Below, piece after piece: positions 24,045 through 34,144 of a stretch of DNA of 64,000 nt. The translations under genes and the position numbers were made by a program. The DNA comes from Botryotinia globosa (taxonomy: Eukaryota > Ascomycota > Leotiomycetes > Helotiales > Sclerotiniaceae). The stretch covers positions 1,054,001-1,118,000 of the forward strand of contig RCSZ01000012.1 in assembly GCA_014898425.1 (NCBI GenBank), in the 5' to 3' direction. Below the pieces are notes generated by a model. It saw nothing but the letters and a program-made list of their open reading frames with translations. It ran no database searches and was not told where the DNA came from. How positions within the stretch are numbered: the first letter of the stretch is position 1; every line of letters begins with the position of its first letter.

Positions 24045-24515
24045 TCCCCTAGACTGCGTAAAGAGGACACCTCGCTTATACAAGGATCATACTAACCAAT
24101 CAAATCATTAGGATATTAAACATTCTTATTAATTTAGAGGTTTATTTTATAATAATTAATAAAACATTTTCTATTATTATATAAAAAGATATTATATTTC
24201 TTATATTTATATATATTTATATATCTAATCTCTTTTTATTAAAAATTTCCTAATATTTCTTTTAAAATCATTCTTTTTGAATTCAAATATTGATCTTTAT
24301 ATATACAACAATCTTTTTTTTTTCAATATATATCAATTAATGATTTGTAAAACAATTAGAATTTTTAATTAAATTCTCCAAAACTTGTTTTATACTTTTA
24401 TAAAAATATTTAGGGTCAAATTTGTTAATTAATCCCTAATATATTGAGTTATATTATTGATGGTTGTGCCTATGCACGGACCACTTAAGGTGTCCTATGC
24501 CCGCAGTCTAGGGGA
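24045..24515. mobile_element. MITE-like element with about 30-bp terminal inverted repeats
   Basis: The left end (24045 onward, starting TCCCCTAGACTGCG) is matched as an inverted copy by the right end (up to 24515); after a five-base mismatch, AGGACACCT also matches on both sides. Both ends abut a TA dinucleotide (24043-24044 and 24516-24517), the target duplication of Tc1/mariner elements. The 471-bp element has a very AT-rich interior with no coding capacity. It is therefore a non-autonomous or decayed copy, and the interior may have suffered repeat-induced mutation. Confidence 0.8.
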
Positions 24516-24867
24516 TAGTGGAATCTGGAAGCTTTTATTACGTCTTGGTGTGCGATCTACTTCATCAATATTGTGAAGGTCTAGCGACTCTTCAAATTGG
24601 ATAAGAGAAACCCAGTAGATTTGAACAAATGTGTAATTGATGTTATACAATATTGCAAAGTGTATATACGAAAATCAAACTCAACCCCAAACACCAGTTT
24701 GCGACTCCTGCCATTAACTATACCACTGGTTCTTTTTTGCACCTTTCATCGCACCTCCGATAAAATAACTGTTCTTCTCTCAAAGGAAAAGAATGAAAAA
24801 ATGGACAAGCATTCATATTGTCTCCAGAAAACCCATATTTTACTGTTATTCACCTACCAAGAATTCC
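24516..24867. other. Short intergenic spacer
   Basis: This 350-bp spacer lies between the inverted-repeat element and the 3' end of the MGNCC-type gene. No feature is seen. Confidence 0.5.
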
Positions 24868-26503
24868 TCATTTGGTAAGAATTATCTCAACATCATCAGT
24901 AGCCTTATGCTTCCCATCTGAGGGTATCAATTTTATAGAGCTTCTCTTACCACGACTCATGAAAATTACTTTCTTCATTCCTTCCGGACATGGCTCGGCT
25001 GCTTTAGTAAGAGGTGGTGCTGGCCGTTGATGAACCGCTGGAGGAGGTGTTATGATAGAGTCTTTTGGCTCAGGATTTGCTGGTAATGAGTCTGCAGATA
25101 CGATCTCTTGTAGTGGCGATGCCTTAATTACAGAGGCGCCAAAGGTGGTTTCTCCAGATTTCGATGAGACGGAGGGTCGAGTGAGTGGTGATATGGGAGA
25201 CATCAAATGTGAAGTCGGTTCCGGTGTTAGACTTCGATTCCGTGGGCCAAATAAGGATAGACGAGATGAAGTGCTACCGGATCGTTTGGAGGGTGCGATT
25301 GAAGACGCATCTTTGTCGGTCCAATCATCATCGTCAGGGCTTTCTGAGATAGATTTTTTAGAGGGTTTGAGTGACGTTTCTCGTTCTCGCCTTTTACGAT
25401 GACGTTGGATTTCCAGTTGACGAATCGATTCGCGATCCGACCCCTTCGCTCTGGCTCTTTGGTAAATACTACTCTTGTTCTTGTCGAATATTTGCGAGGA
25501 ATTTGTCCAAAGGTAAGGATTCGATGTTTCAGGTTCTTTTCCTTTTCCTCCCGCTTCGTAATCCTTGCTGTGAGGATATTTGTTTGCTTCTTCTTGTTCA
25601 TCCTCGTCTTCCGCATCATCATTATCGACGTCATTCTCATCTTTCTCATTCTCTAGAAGAGCAATTCTGTCATCTTCCCTTACCTTCTTGGCTTTTGATT
25701 TTTGCTTGACTTTGCCCTTCACTCTATTCTTTGGAGCTTCAGTGATGATTGGTTTGCTCTTACTTTTCTTCCTCTTACTCTTCTGCTTATTGTGATTTTT
25801 ATAGTCCTCTTCATCATCACCATCTTCATCCTCTTCCAAGAACTCATCGTGGTCATCAGCCTCGGCTTTGTTAATCGCATTCCATTTTTTTCCGGAACGT
25901 TTGTTTCGCGGTTGCTCCTTTCGCCGATTTTTGACGGACTTTGACATCTTCCGACGATAAATTTCAGAATCGCTGTCACTATCACTGTCGCTATCAAATT
26001 CATCATCGTCGTCACTGGTCTCGAATTCACTATCGTCGCTATCACTGTCATCTTCTTCATCTTCATCTTCATCTTCGCTGAAATCTTCCCGTCTCCTCCT
26101 ATTCGCTTTGGGTCTTCTGCGGGAATTCTTGGGGCGAACTGCGCGTGATCTCTTACCACTTCGAGTAGCTCTTGGACGAGTTCCAGCGTTATTTTTACTG
26201 CGACTTTCCCATTCATTTTTGCGCCTGGGACCAATATCATCTTTATCTCGATCGTATCTCTTGCCCCTAGACCTGCCTTTTGTTTCTACTTCAAAATTTC
26301 TCTTAATTTGGTACTCTTCTTCAAGTAATTCCAAAACAGGATTTGTATGATAAACATTATCTGGAAACGATGTTAGTATCGAGACTACAACTCACCAACA
26401 GAACCCGAATAAGCTTACGAGTATTGCCTACAGGATAACCTCTACGTCCCGGCGGAGGACGAGGTATTTGTTCTTCTGGAAAACTACTGCAACAATTCCC
26501 CAT
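24868..26503 (-). CDS. Highly charged protein with MGNCC acylation signal
   Basis: Two exons (26419-26503 and 24868-26360) give 525 residues. The start MGNCCSSF is a strong N-myristoylation signal (Gly2) next to two cysteines suited to palmitoylation, so the protein should sit on a membrane. The rest is mostly disordered: alternating Lys/Arg-rich and Asp/Glu/Ser-rich blocks around residues 50-260 (KRSRAVRPKNSRRRPK; runs of D, E and S), then Ser/Pro-rich segments (SPISPLTRPSVSSKS). The C-terminal part has a short ordered-looking patch (KKVIFMSRGKRSSIKLIP). I do not recognise a domain. The intron uses GTAAGC and TTTCCAG. It could be a membrane-tethered scaffold, but no function is assigned. Confidence 0.75.
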
Positions 26504-27093
26504 GCTTAACTTTCTTCATCATGTCCATATCATTAAAAGATCCTCTTTCCGTAACATACGAGTTTGGGGATGTGTGTAGATTAAAAGATTGTTGGCCGAC
26601 ATATTCGGTGAGGTCGACATACACAGATACTGTAACCAGCCTCAATCATAGACCCTAATTATGTAGGAGGACCGAATACAGAGGTCATATTTCACTTGAC
26701 ACAGGTGAGAAGGTCTCGGATCAAAAGCAGTGTTTAACGCGCGGTTAAGGGGGGCACTGGTGCAATCGCGGGTCATCTGTGGTTATCGAATATTGAGAAA
26801 CTCTGATTGGTCAGCAGTGTGGTAGGGGTCCAAAGCTAGCCTGATTCGAGGCAGCAACCAAACAAAATCTCCGCGACCTGTGCGTTTGTCCTTCTCCCAC
26901 CAAGATATGATAACCTGCAAATTAACGTCGTGATAGTAATTGCTGGCGGCTAAAAGATACTCATATCAGTCATTCATAACAATACCTTGCTTTTTTATCA
27001 GCGTAACTGGCTGAGGAGGCCGTTTGTGGTCCATTTATGAGCATCTGACCGACAGCCTGCTGCCATCATTTGTTTCCTCGATCCTTTGGAACG
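26504..27093. promoter_or_regulatory. Divergent promoter region
   Basis: This 590-bp gap separates the starts of the MGNCC-type gene (minus) and the F-box-like gene (plus). No specific binding site is called. Confidence 0.4.
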
Positions 27094-29154
27094 ATGATGA
27101 GCTATGTTCCTTTCCAACTTTGGATATTACTCGCTGATCAGCGATTGCCAAAGACGACTCTGACTGCTTTATGTCTTACATCCAAGGTGAATCAATCAAA
27201 TTGAAATGTAGAAATAATGCTGAACAAATATCAAGACACTCAATGAAATCTTCAGACCTGCGCTCTATCGTGAGATTGTTTTACCAGAACTTGCAGGTGC
27301 AGGTGCACAACAGTGGAATCATCAACAATTACGGGCCATCTCCCAGCTTCCTGTTGAGACCCATCTCCGTCACACACGTCGATTAGACCTTAGTCGTATT
27401 GGATTGGGTATCTGGGGTTGCCTCTCTAGATGTTTAGATGACATGACAAATCTAGAAAGCTGTTCCATTACGTACTTGTCATTTGACATCTCTATGGTTG
27501 ATAGACTGATCTGATTCACTGTTAGCACGATTCCCTGGGACGCAGTTTGTTACAATCTCAATAAAATCAGGGATATCTGCATCGGTCTACCGAAGAATAT
27601 GACCCTTTATCCGGGCGTCGAACTGCCGCAAATTATCCCAGATTTCAGAAACCTGCATAGTCTAGATTTGAGGGGCCTGAGGGACGACCTGGAAGTTCTG
27701 AGCACGAGCATTGCCGAGATTCTTTTTGTAAGTGTGAAGATGATAGCATTTCTAGAAATTGCTCAATTTTCAGTTTACTCTGATTTGACTCTAGAACCTT
27801 CTTTTTATTGTAGTCAGGGTATTCAAACCCAAATTATGATCAGACTGTTAGGTTTACATTGGGTCAATGAAGACGATCTCCGGGGCTTGAAGTGCGAGAT
27901 TGCTATGCGATTCAATCATGCGTGCCGCTATGCGGAGAAACTTCTCTTCCGTTACATATCTTTCGACCCTTGCCTGTTGTCTCGTAAAGTCGTTCTAGTC
28001 ATTTTTTTCCTTGTTGGGAGTCACTTGATACATAGATAACTCATATCATATAGAACGATGGTGTACCTACAATCAAGGCACTCGGCCTCGATTTAAACGA
28101 CCTTCAAAGAACCGATACCACACATAATTTATTCCTGGACATTTTTGCAAAGTTCGACGATTTGAGACGAGCAATTGGAAAGCCAGACCTACGATTGAAT
28201 CTGCGAGATCTCATATTGGGGAGAGGAATGTATCATCGATTTCCTGCCATGAACGTGAAATACGACCTTGAGCAGTGGCGATTATCAAACCTTGTAGATG
28301 TAACGAAGCTTCGTGCATTACGACTAGTGAACAACCCATATTATAAGAGTGAATACTGGGAGCCATATGAATATATACATCTGGAGTTATTCGATGGCAT
28401 TACTGATCTCCAGAGACTTTCTGTAGAATTTATGAATCAGGAAGTCGTGACATTCATTCATCACTTAATTGCGATGAAAGATTCATCGAATCGAACGACC
28501 CTACGAGAATTTCAAGCAGCTTTCGACGGCACGGTTCAATCGCGAATACCTGACTCCCCTAGCTTCTGTGAAGTCTTGTCTCAGATTATGCAATTTGAGT
28601 GGCGCCAATTATTGCTATCAGGCGAAGAAAGCTGTATGGAGCGAATATACGAGGCTTCTTGGGATGAGCCTTCATATCAATGGGAGGAGCTGGGAATTTC
28701 GTGTATTAACTGGGTATGTATCTCTTTCAACAAGATTATGCATCGGCCTTGAGACACATGAGAACTAAATGGATAACTTTAGGATCAACATCGCGATGCA
28801 CTTCTCCAGCTCTCAAAGCTTCGTATTCTAATGTTCTCTTACGCCACAGTGACTATTAGTGGTGAGCGGTCAATAGTTACAACTTGTAAAGAGGTTGCAT
28901 TCAATCTCGCTAAGAGAATCTTTACTGATTTCCAAGAACATGCGAAGAAACAGAAGAGGGACTCAAGTCTAAGATATGTTGGTATTGATGTATGGTTCTT
29001 CACTTGTATTTGGTTGCCCTCTTCAGAGCTCAATGATGGGCGCACTGGAGCTGAGATCGTACAGCTGGATAAGGAAGAAGCTAGAACATTTGATTTTGTG
29101 CGAATGAACGAAAGATTGATTATTGGGAAGCATAGATTGGGTAGAATGTTGTAA
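27094..29154 (+). CDS. F-box-like / leucine-rich hypothetical protein
   Basis: Five exons (27094-27186, 27236-27471, 27526-27727, 28054-28713, 28783-29154) give 520 residues. The first part (LTALCLTSKTLNEIFRPALY, then REIVLPEL) looks like the end of a fungal F-box, the domain that recruits substrates to SCF ubiquitin ligases. Leucine-rich segments follow (RRLDLSRIGLGIWGCL, NLHSLDLRGLRDDLEVL, LNLRDLILGRGM). An apparent stop at 27512-27514 falls inside a 54-nt intron (GTACTT...GTTAG), so the gene is not broken there. The third intron is 326 nt, far longer than its neighbours, and holds an open frame. No specific substrate can be named. Confidence 0.7.
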
Positions 29155-29298
29155 CATGGATATTACTATATGTGAGGAAGGGGATATTGTCTAAAAATGG
29201 TCCAGATAGATTATTTTTGGTGGCTTTGTCAAACCCCGAATACATCTGTACACCTTGCAAACGAATGGAATGTGAGGCCATGCCACCAGCCCCATCAG

Positions 29299-30240
29299 TC
29301 ATATCACCGAGCCATTCTTAACCAACTCTCGCAACCCTAAGATGTCCCTCATTTTCCCTACCTCCTGGCCATTTACATCTTCTCCGTCTCCGATCACAGC
29401 ACTACTATGGAACCACCCCGCTCCTGTTTCTTGCACCAACTCTTTGAGGTTTCTACTGCGTACACCACCTCCCACAATGATATCAATTCTACCCGCTGCT
29501 TGCTGTACCAATTTTTGGAGTTGTACAACTCCTTGAACCGAAGTGGGAGCGCCACCAGACGTGAGGAGAGATGTGAAGTTTAGATTTATGAGCTAGATTT
29601 ATCAGGTCATTCTTCTCAACCAGCAATTTTATTAAAACGAAAACAAAACTCCAGAAACAACTCAAAAGTAAAGAAACCCCAATGAAACAAGACTCACCAC
29701 CTCCAATTCCTCTTTCATCCTCGCCCTTTCAATCCGATCAAACGCCCGATGAAACGTACACCTCACATTCTCCCCGTCCTCCCCCTCCCTCGCAATCCGA
29801 ATCAACTCAGCACATCTCTCCCTATCAACCCCCAACCCCCTCCCCGCCTCCTCAGCATCCCTCAAAATCCCAAAAACAAACCCCCTCCCCCCCAACTCTC
29901 TAAACCTTCTAACCTCCTCCTTCATATCCTCAAACACTTCATCTCCCACGCGGAAATTATCATCAGGTCCTACGCCCCGCAAACTATTATCCACCGGTCG
30001 AATCATGATATTAATTTCTCCACTTTCCTCTCTTTTTTCCCCCTCGACTTTCCCATCTCTTTTCTTCTCGTTCTGCACATGCAGTACAGATGCAGAATAC
30101 ACACGCGAGAAATCCTTCGCGTCGGGCGTCAATCCATCTTTCTCCTTGTGAGCACAAAGTTCTATGCGCTGCGCGCCGGATCTGAGAGCTAGAAGCGCCG
30201 AGGCGGGAGTAAAAGTCGCGATTTCTAGATTCGCGGGCAT
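29299..30240 (-). CDS. CutC-family protein
   Basis: Two exons (29698-30240 and 29299-29592) give 278 residues. CutC signatures are visible: N-terminal LEIATFTPASALLALRSGAQ and RIELCAHKEKDGLTP, INIMIRPVD, FVFGIL, CTFHRAFD, LLTSGGAPTS, and IDIIVGGGVRSRNL. It folds as a TIM barrel. The family was named for copper homeostasis in bacteria, but a direct copper role is disputed and the biochemical activity is not established. Compared with bacterial CutC it carries a charged insert (QNEKKRDGKVEGEKREESGE) after strand two. The codon composition of exon 1 is unusually GC- and purine-rich. Confidence 0.88.
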
Positions 30241-31335
30241 TTTGGAGATAGGATTGGGGGTTTGGGATGAGGGAGTCTTTATTAGGAGTGAGATTTAAAT
30301 GTCCGTGAGGAGATAGCGGGGTAGCGGGGTGGAATTCAGGGTCAGACATACATCCTGGTGATTTGATAAGAGCAATTTTTTGATTATTTGATTTCCTGAA
30401 ATTATTTTGTGGTTGTGATGCGAAGATCTTAGGAAGAGTCGTGTTGTTGATGATTTAACTTAGTATTCGCAAATCTCTAAAGAGGAAATCATGCACCACT
30501 CGAGATGTTCAAACGAACTTCTCCAAATCACATATCCATGTCAAAGAATCAAAGTTCTAGAGATACCTAAGATTACACATCTTTTATGCGTAAATCATCG
30601 CATGAGTTGATATGATAGTTTCTTGTATTTCGGGATGGTCAAATATATTGTAAATGGAGAGATGATAGTAGACGAGGCGGAGAGATGAAGGGGGGTGGAA
30701 CTTGAGAGATCAGAAGAGGTAACTGAATTTCCATGATTGATTTGAAGAACAGAAAATGGTGATTGGATGTTAAGGATAGTGAACAAGATATATAGAGATG
30801 CAAAAAAGTGAGTGTGAATACCTGGATAGTGTGTCTATGAGGATAAATGGATAGTGAAGAATTTATTATTATAGTCTTAGTGAATAGTCTGGATTATTAC
30901 CTATGGAATAATAGGGCTTCATCTAATACCCCAGGTCCAGAAAAACTCCCCTCTCCTTACACACTTTACAATTCACATCTGTGAACGATTTACACGAGAT
31001 TACTAGAAATGCTAACCTGCAAGCAAGGAAGCGGAAAATAAATAGATCCTACTGGCCCAACCAATCCAATACCGCCTGACAAGAATCTCTACAATTGAGA
31101 TGGGTCATCCCAATTGGAGTGATATTTGTCTTACAGGAAAAGAAGAGCAAGGAAAAGTCCAGCAGAAAGAAAAGAAGAAGAAAAATGTACCAGATAAGCC
31201 TTCACTGTCAAAAGCTCAAGACTCCACGAATAATTTCGCGAATGAAAGACGGCCCATGTCGTACCATATCATTCCAAGAAACTCCATCCAATCCAACGCG
31301 CATCGCAAATAGTCATCCGACTCATTTCAAATCCC
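30241..31335. other. Intergenic, no gene seen
   Basis: About 1.1 kb between the CutC-like start and the cutinase stop. Short frames only; no repeat or RNA gene is supported. Confidence 0.5.
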
Positions 31336-32096
31336 TTACAATCCCGCTGCCTTCTTAACAAATGCAGCAGCTGCTGTCGTATCCATTCCATAAGTTAGAT
31401 GAGGTATTAAGATCAAGCTTCCGCCTTGACAGATGTTGTCTCCGGCGTGACAGATGATATCGGTTTTATCAGCTGAGACACCTTGGACTGCATCTCCATT
31501 ATCTGGCTTTTGCGTTAGTTTCAAAGTTCATGCCATTTTGTGAAATATGCGAAGGGATTGGGACGAACCTGGGTCACCGAAAATGACGGCGGAGCTGATT
31601 TTAGCTGTTGTGTGGGCTGGTAAGAGTTTGGCGGCGTTGTGTACGAGTTGACCACCTTGGGAGTAACCGGAGATGACAAGTTTTGTGTGTGGGCATCCGG
31701 ATAGGGTTGATGTGACCATCGAGGCCCTGTGGTGAGTGACGTATTAGTAAATATATTCAAGAGGAAGATCCACTAGTCACACTAAGATTTCAGAAGAAGA
31801 GGGAAAACCTACATAGTATTACTGCCAGCAGCATCACCTCCTTCCAAAAAGCCTATAACATCTGCTGGATACTCGACACCATTCATGGTGACTGAAGATG
31901 ACCCAAGAGCGGATTTGAGAGCGGAGAGGAAAGGTGGTCCGACTACAGTACCAAGAGTTCCAAATTCAGTCGTTCCACGGGCAAAAATGACCGTTACATC
32001 TGAGCATGCTCTAGCCTCGATGGAACCTGTTGGGGCGGCAAAGACGGAGAGAGGAAGGAGGAGAACGGACAAGAGTTGTAGAGTTGAGGTCTTCAT
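31336..32096 (-). CDS. Secreted cutinase
   Basis: Three exons (31813-32096, 31569-31726, 31336-31502) give 202 residues. A signal peptide covers about residues 1-20 (MKTSTLQLLSVLLLPLSVFA). The mature part shows cutinase landmarks: VIFARGTTEFGTLG (oxyanion region), the nucleophile GYSQGG, and the catalytic Asp and His segments DIICHAGDNIC and LIPHLTYGMD. Cysteines are placed for the two family disulfides (ACSDV with SGCPH, and ICHAGDNIC). The enzyme is a serine esterase that hydrolyses the polyester of the plant cuticle. Upstream of the start, a TATAAATA sequence lies very close to the ATG. Confidence 0.95.
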
Positions 32097-33581
32097 TTTG
32101 AAACTGGGTTATTTATACTTTTTACAATGAATGATGTTGTTTGAATGAGAATGGATGAGCTAGTGGATAAATATGTGAAAGAATGTGTAGACAATGATCA
32201 GTGATCAGAGACGTTGTGTTGGATGGAAAACATCTTGACTTTATATCTTCAAAGTCGAACCCGGCAATCAGGAACGTCATTTCCTTTTGTGGAGAAAGTT
32301 GTCAGATCATAACATATGCTTAATTCTTAGGAGGCCTTGGGATGAAGTTTCAAGCCGATAATAGTATCCAGATGCTTGCCGGCCAGTCAAGGGCCAGTCA
32401 AGATAAAACTTGCCAAATGCCGAGGTATTCAATACACCTGCTATTACACACCAGACGAAGGGCATAACTACATTCCTGCTATTAAAAAGGTAGAAATGTC
32501 GAGGAAAAATGGTGATGGTGAGCTCTGCAAAGCTCCTCATGAAAACAAATTTAGCGATGATTTCCCTTCAATACGGGGCATAGTATTGGCATCTTAATGA
32601 ATGTTCAACTGTGTATGTGATCACTAGACCTCCAAGCCGAGCTTTTTCCTCGACGCGTTATTTAAGGTCACAGCTTAAACAGGCAATTCAGCCAGCTGCA
32701 GGTGTACTAGCCTCGCATCAATGCCGAAATAAGTATACATCAGACGGGGAATCAACATCATGGGAAACTTCCCCGACAGCACGATCCCGATTTTAGAGAT
32801 GAAGGACACAAACAGACGTTAATACGAGTTAAACGATATATCTGGGGAGAAGAAAAAAGTGCATGCTCGGCGCTTATGGCAGAGTTGCAATTGGTACAAA
32901 TGATCTCCACTTGGCACACCAACTCCCATTTCCTAGACCTTTAGACCGTTTTGTTATCTTTTGGCGGGGCTAAGAAATGTTGATAGCCAGGATGCTGGTG
33001 CTTTGATACCTTTTCAAGTGGGTATCTTAACTTGACATTGAGTGTTTTGCCAATATATCAATCAGTATGAGACGAAAAATTGCTTTTGATGCAACTTGTT
33101 CGGATGAATCCAATTTTTCGAAACGTGAAGGATGCAAGAAACATAAGGGGGATGGTGGTGGCTGTGTGGAGAAAAAGCAAAGGAAATTTGATTGTGATGC
33201 AACACAACATCATTGTCACTTTTTTTGCTTGGACTTCCAATCTCCAATATGGAAGTCCGATGGGGAGTTTGCCGTGACCCAAGAGTATCTCGTATCTCTA
33301 GAATACCTTGTCTAGACCACCGTGATTCAATAAGTCGGTGAGTATTGCAACTTTAAACAACTGAAAGGAGTTGTATGTATATCTTCAACTGCCGAAATAG
33401 TAAAGATACTTATAGAGGTAGTGGTTGAAGCATGGAGGAGAAAGAAGTGAAAAGAAATGGAAAATACGGAGATCGATAGCAAGGACAAGGGAAGGGACCG
33501 AAATTTTCCTTAGCCAAGAGGATCGCCTACATAAGGTTATCCCATATTGAGAAAGCTTGAAGCTCCACATACAGTACTAGG
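32097..33581. other. Intergenic, upstream of cutinase
   Basis: About 1.5 kb without a supported gene. The frame on the plus strand near 33067-33315 is short and shows no family motif. Confidence 0.5.
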
Positions 33582-34038
33582 GCACTTCTATTTAGTCGAC
33601 AATCATTTTGCACCAAAACTCATCATTTAAATATATTTAGTTTTAAACAAAATTATATATTTATTTTTGAAATAATTATATCAATTTATTTATTTTTATA
33701 TTTTCTTTAATAAAAACTATTTATTTTATTTTTAGAAATTTTATATATTATAAAATATTTACTTAATATTTTAAATATTTAATATATTAGAAATTATAAT
33801 CAAAATGAGTGAATTCTCAAGAAATTTTTGATAAAACTTTTTTAAAAATATATATTATATCTATTATTTTTTTTAAAAAAAAGAAAAATCTTATTATAAA
33901 TCTTATTTATATATAAATAATTAAATTATTGAATTTATTTTAAAAAAAAAACTATTCGAAAGAATAATAATCTAATTTCTAAAAAGTAATAAAATGATGT
34001 ATTTAGATGTATTTTTGAGATCGACGAAATAGAAGTGC
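33582..34038. mobile_element. AT-rich MITE-like element with 18-bp inverted repeats
   Basis: The left end GCACTTCTATTTAGTCGA (33582-33599) is repeated inverted at 34021-34038 with one mismatch (17 of 18). Between them lie about 420 bp of almost pure A and T with no coding capacity. The size (457 bp) resembles the element at 24045-24515, but the ends differ, so it is a second family. A target-site duplication is not clear, which lowers the certainty. Confidence 0.65.
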
Positions 34039-34119
34039 AAGATTGCTATAGCTTATGCTTACTTAGCAGATCTCCTGAGCCAAGTTCATTGTGACGGCAT
34101 GTCACGGCGTCAAGCTAGC

Positions 34120-34144
34120 TACTAGACATCTGAGATGTCTAGTA
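34120..34144. other. Perfect 12-bp-arm palindrome
   Basis: TACTAGACATCT and its reverse complement flank a single central G. A smaller hairpin (GTGAC, five-base loop, GTCAC) lies about 20 bp to the left. Next to the AT-rich element, this may be an end of a second mobile element or a structured terminator. Confidence 0.7.

Noticed and set aside
25052..26240. Several frames on both strands
   Set aside because: Shadows of the charged low-complexity gene at 24868-26503.
27512..27514. In-frame TGA in the F-box-like gene, possible pseudogene
   Set aside because: A 54-nt intron (27472-27525) removes it and keeps the frame.
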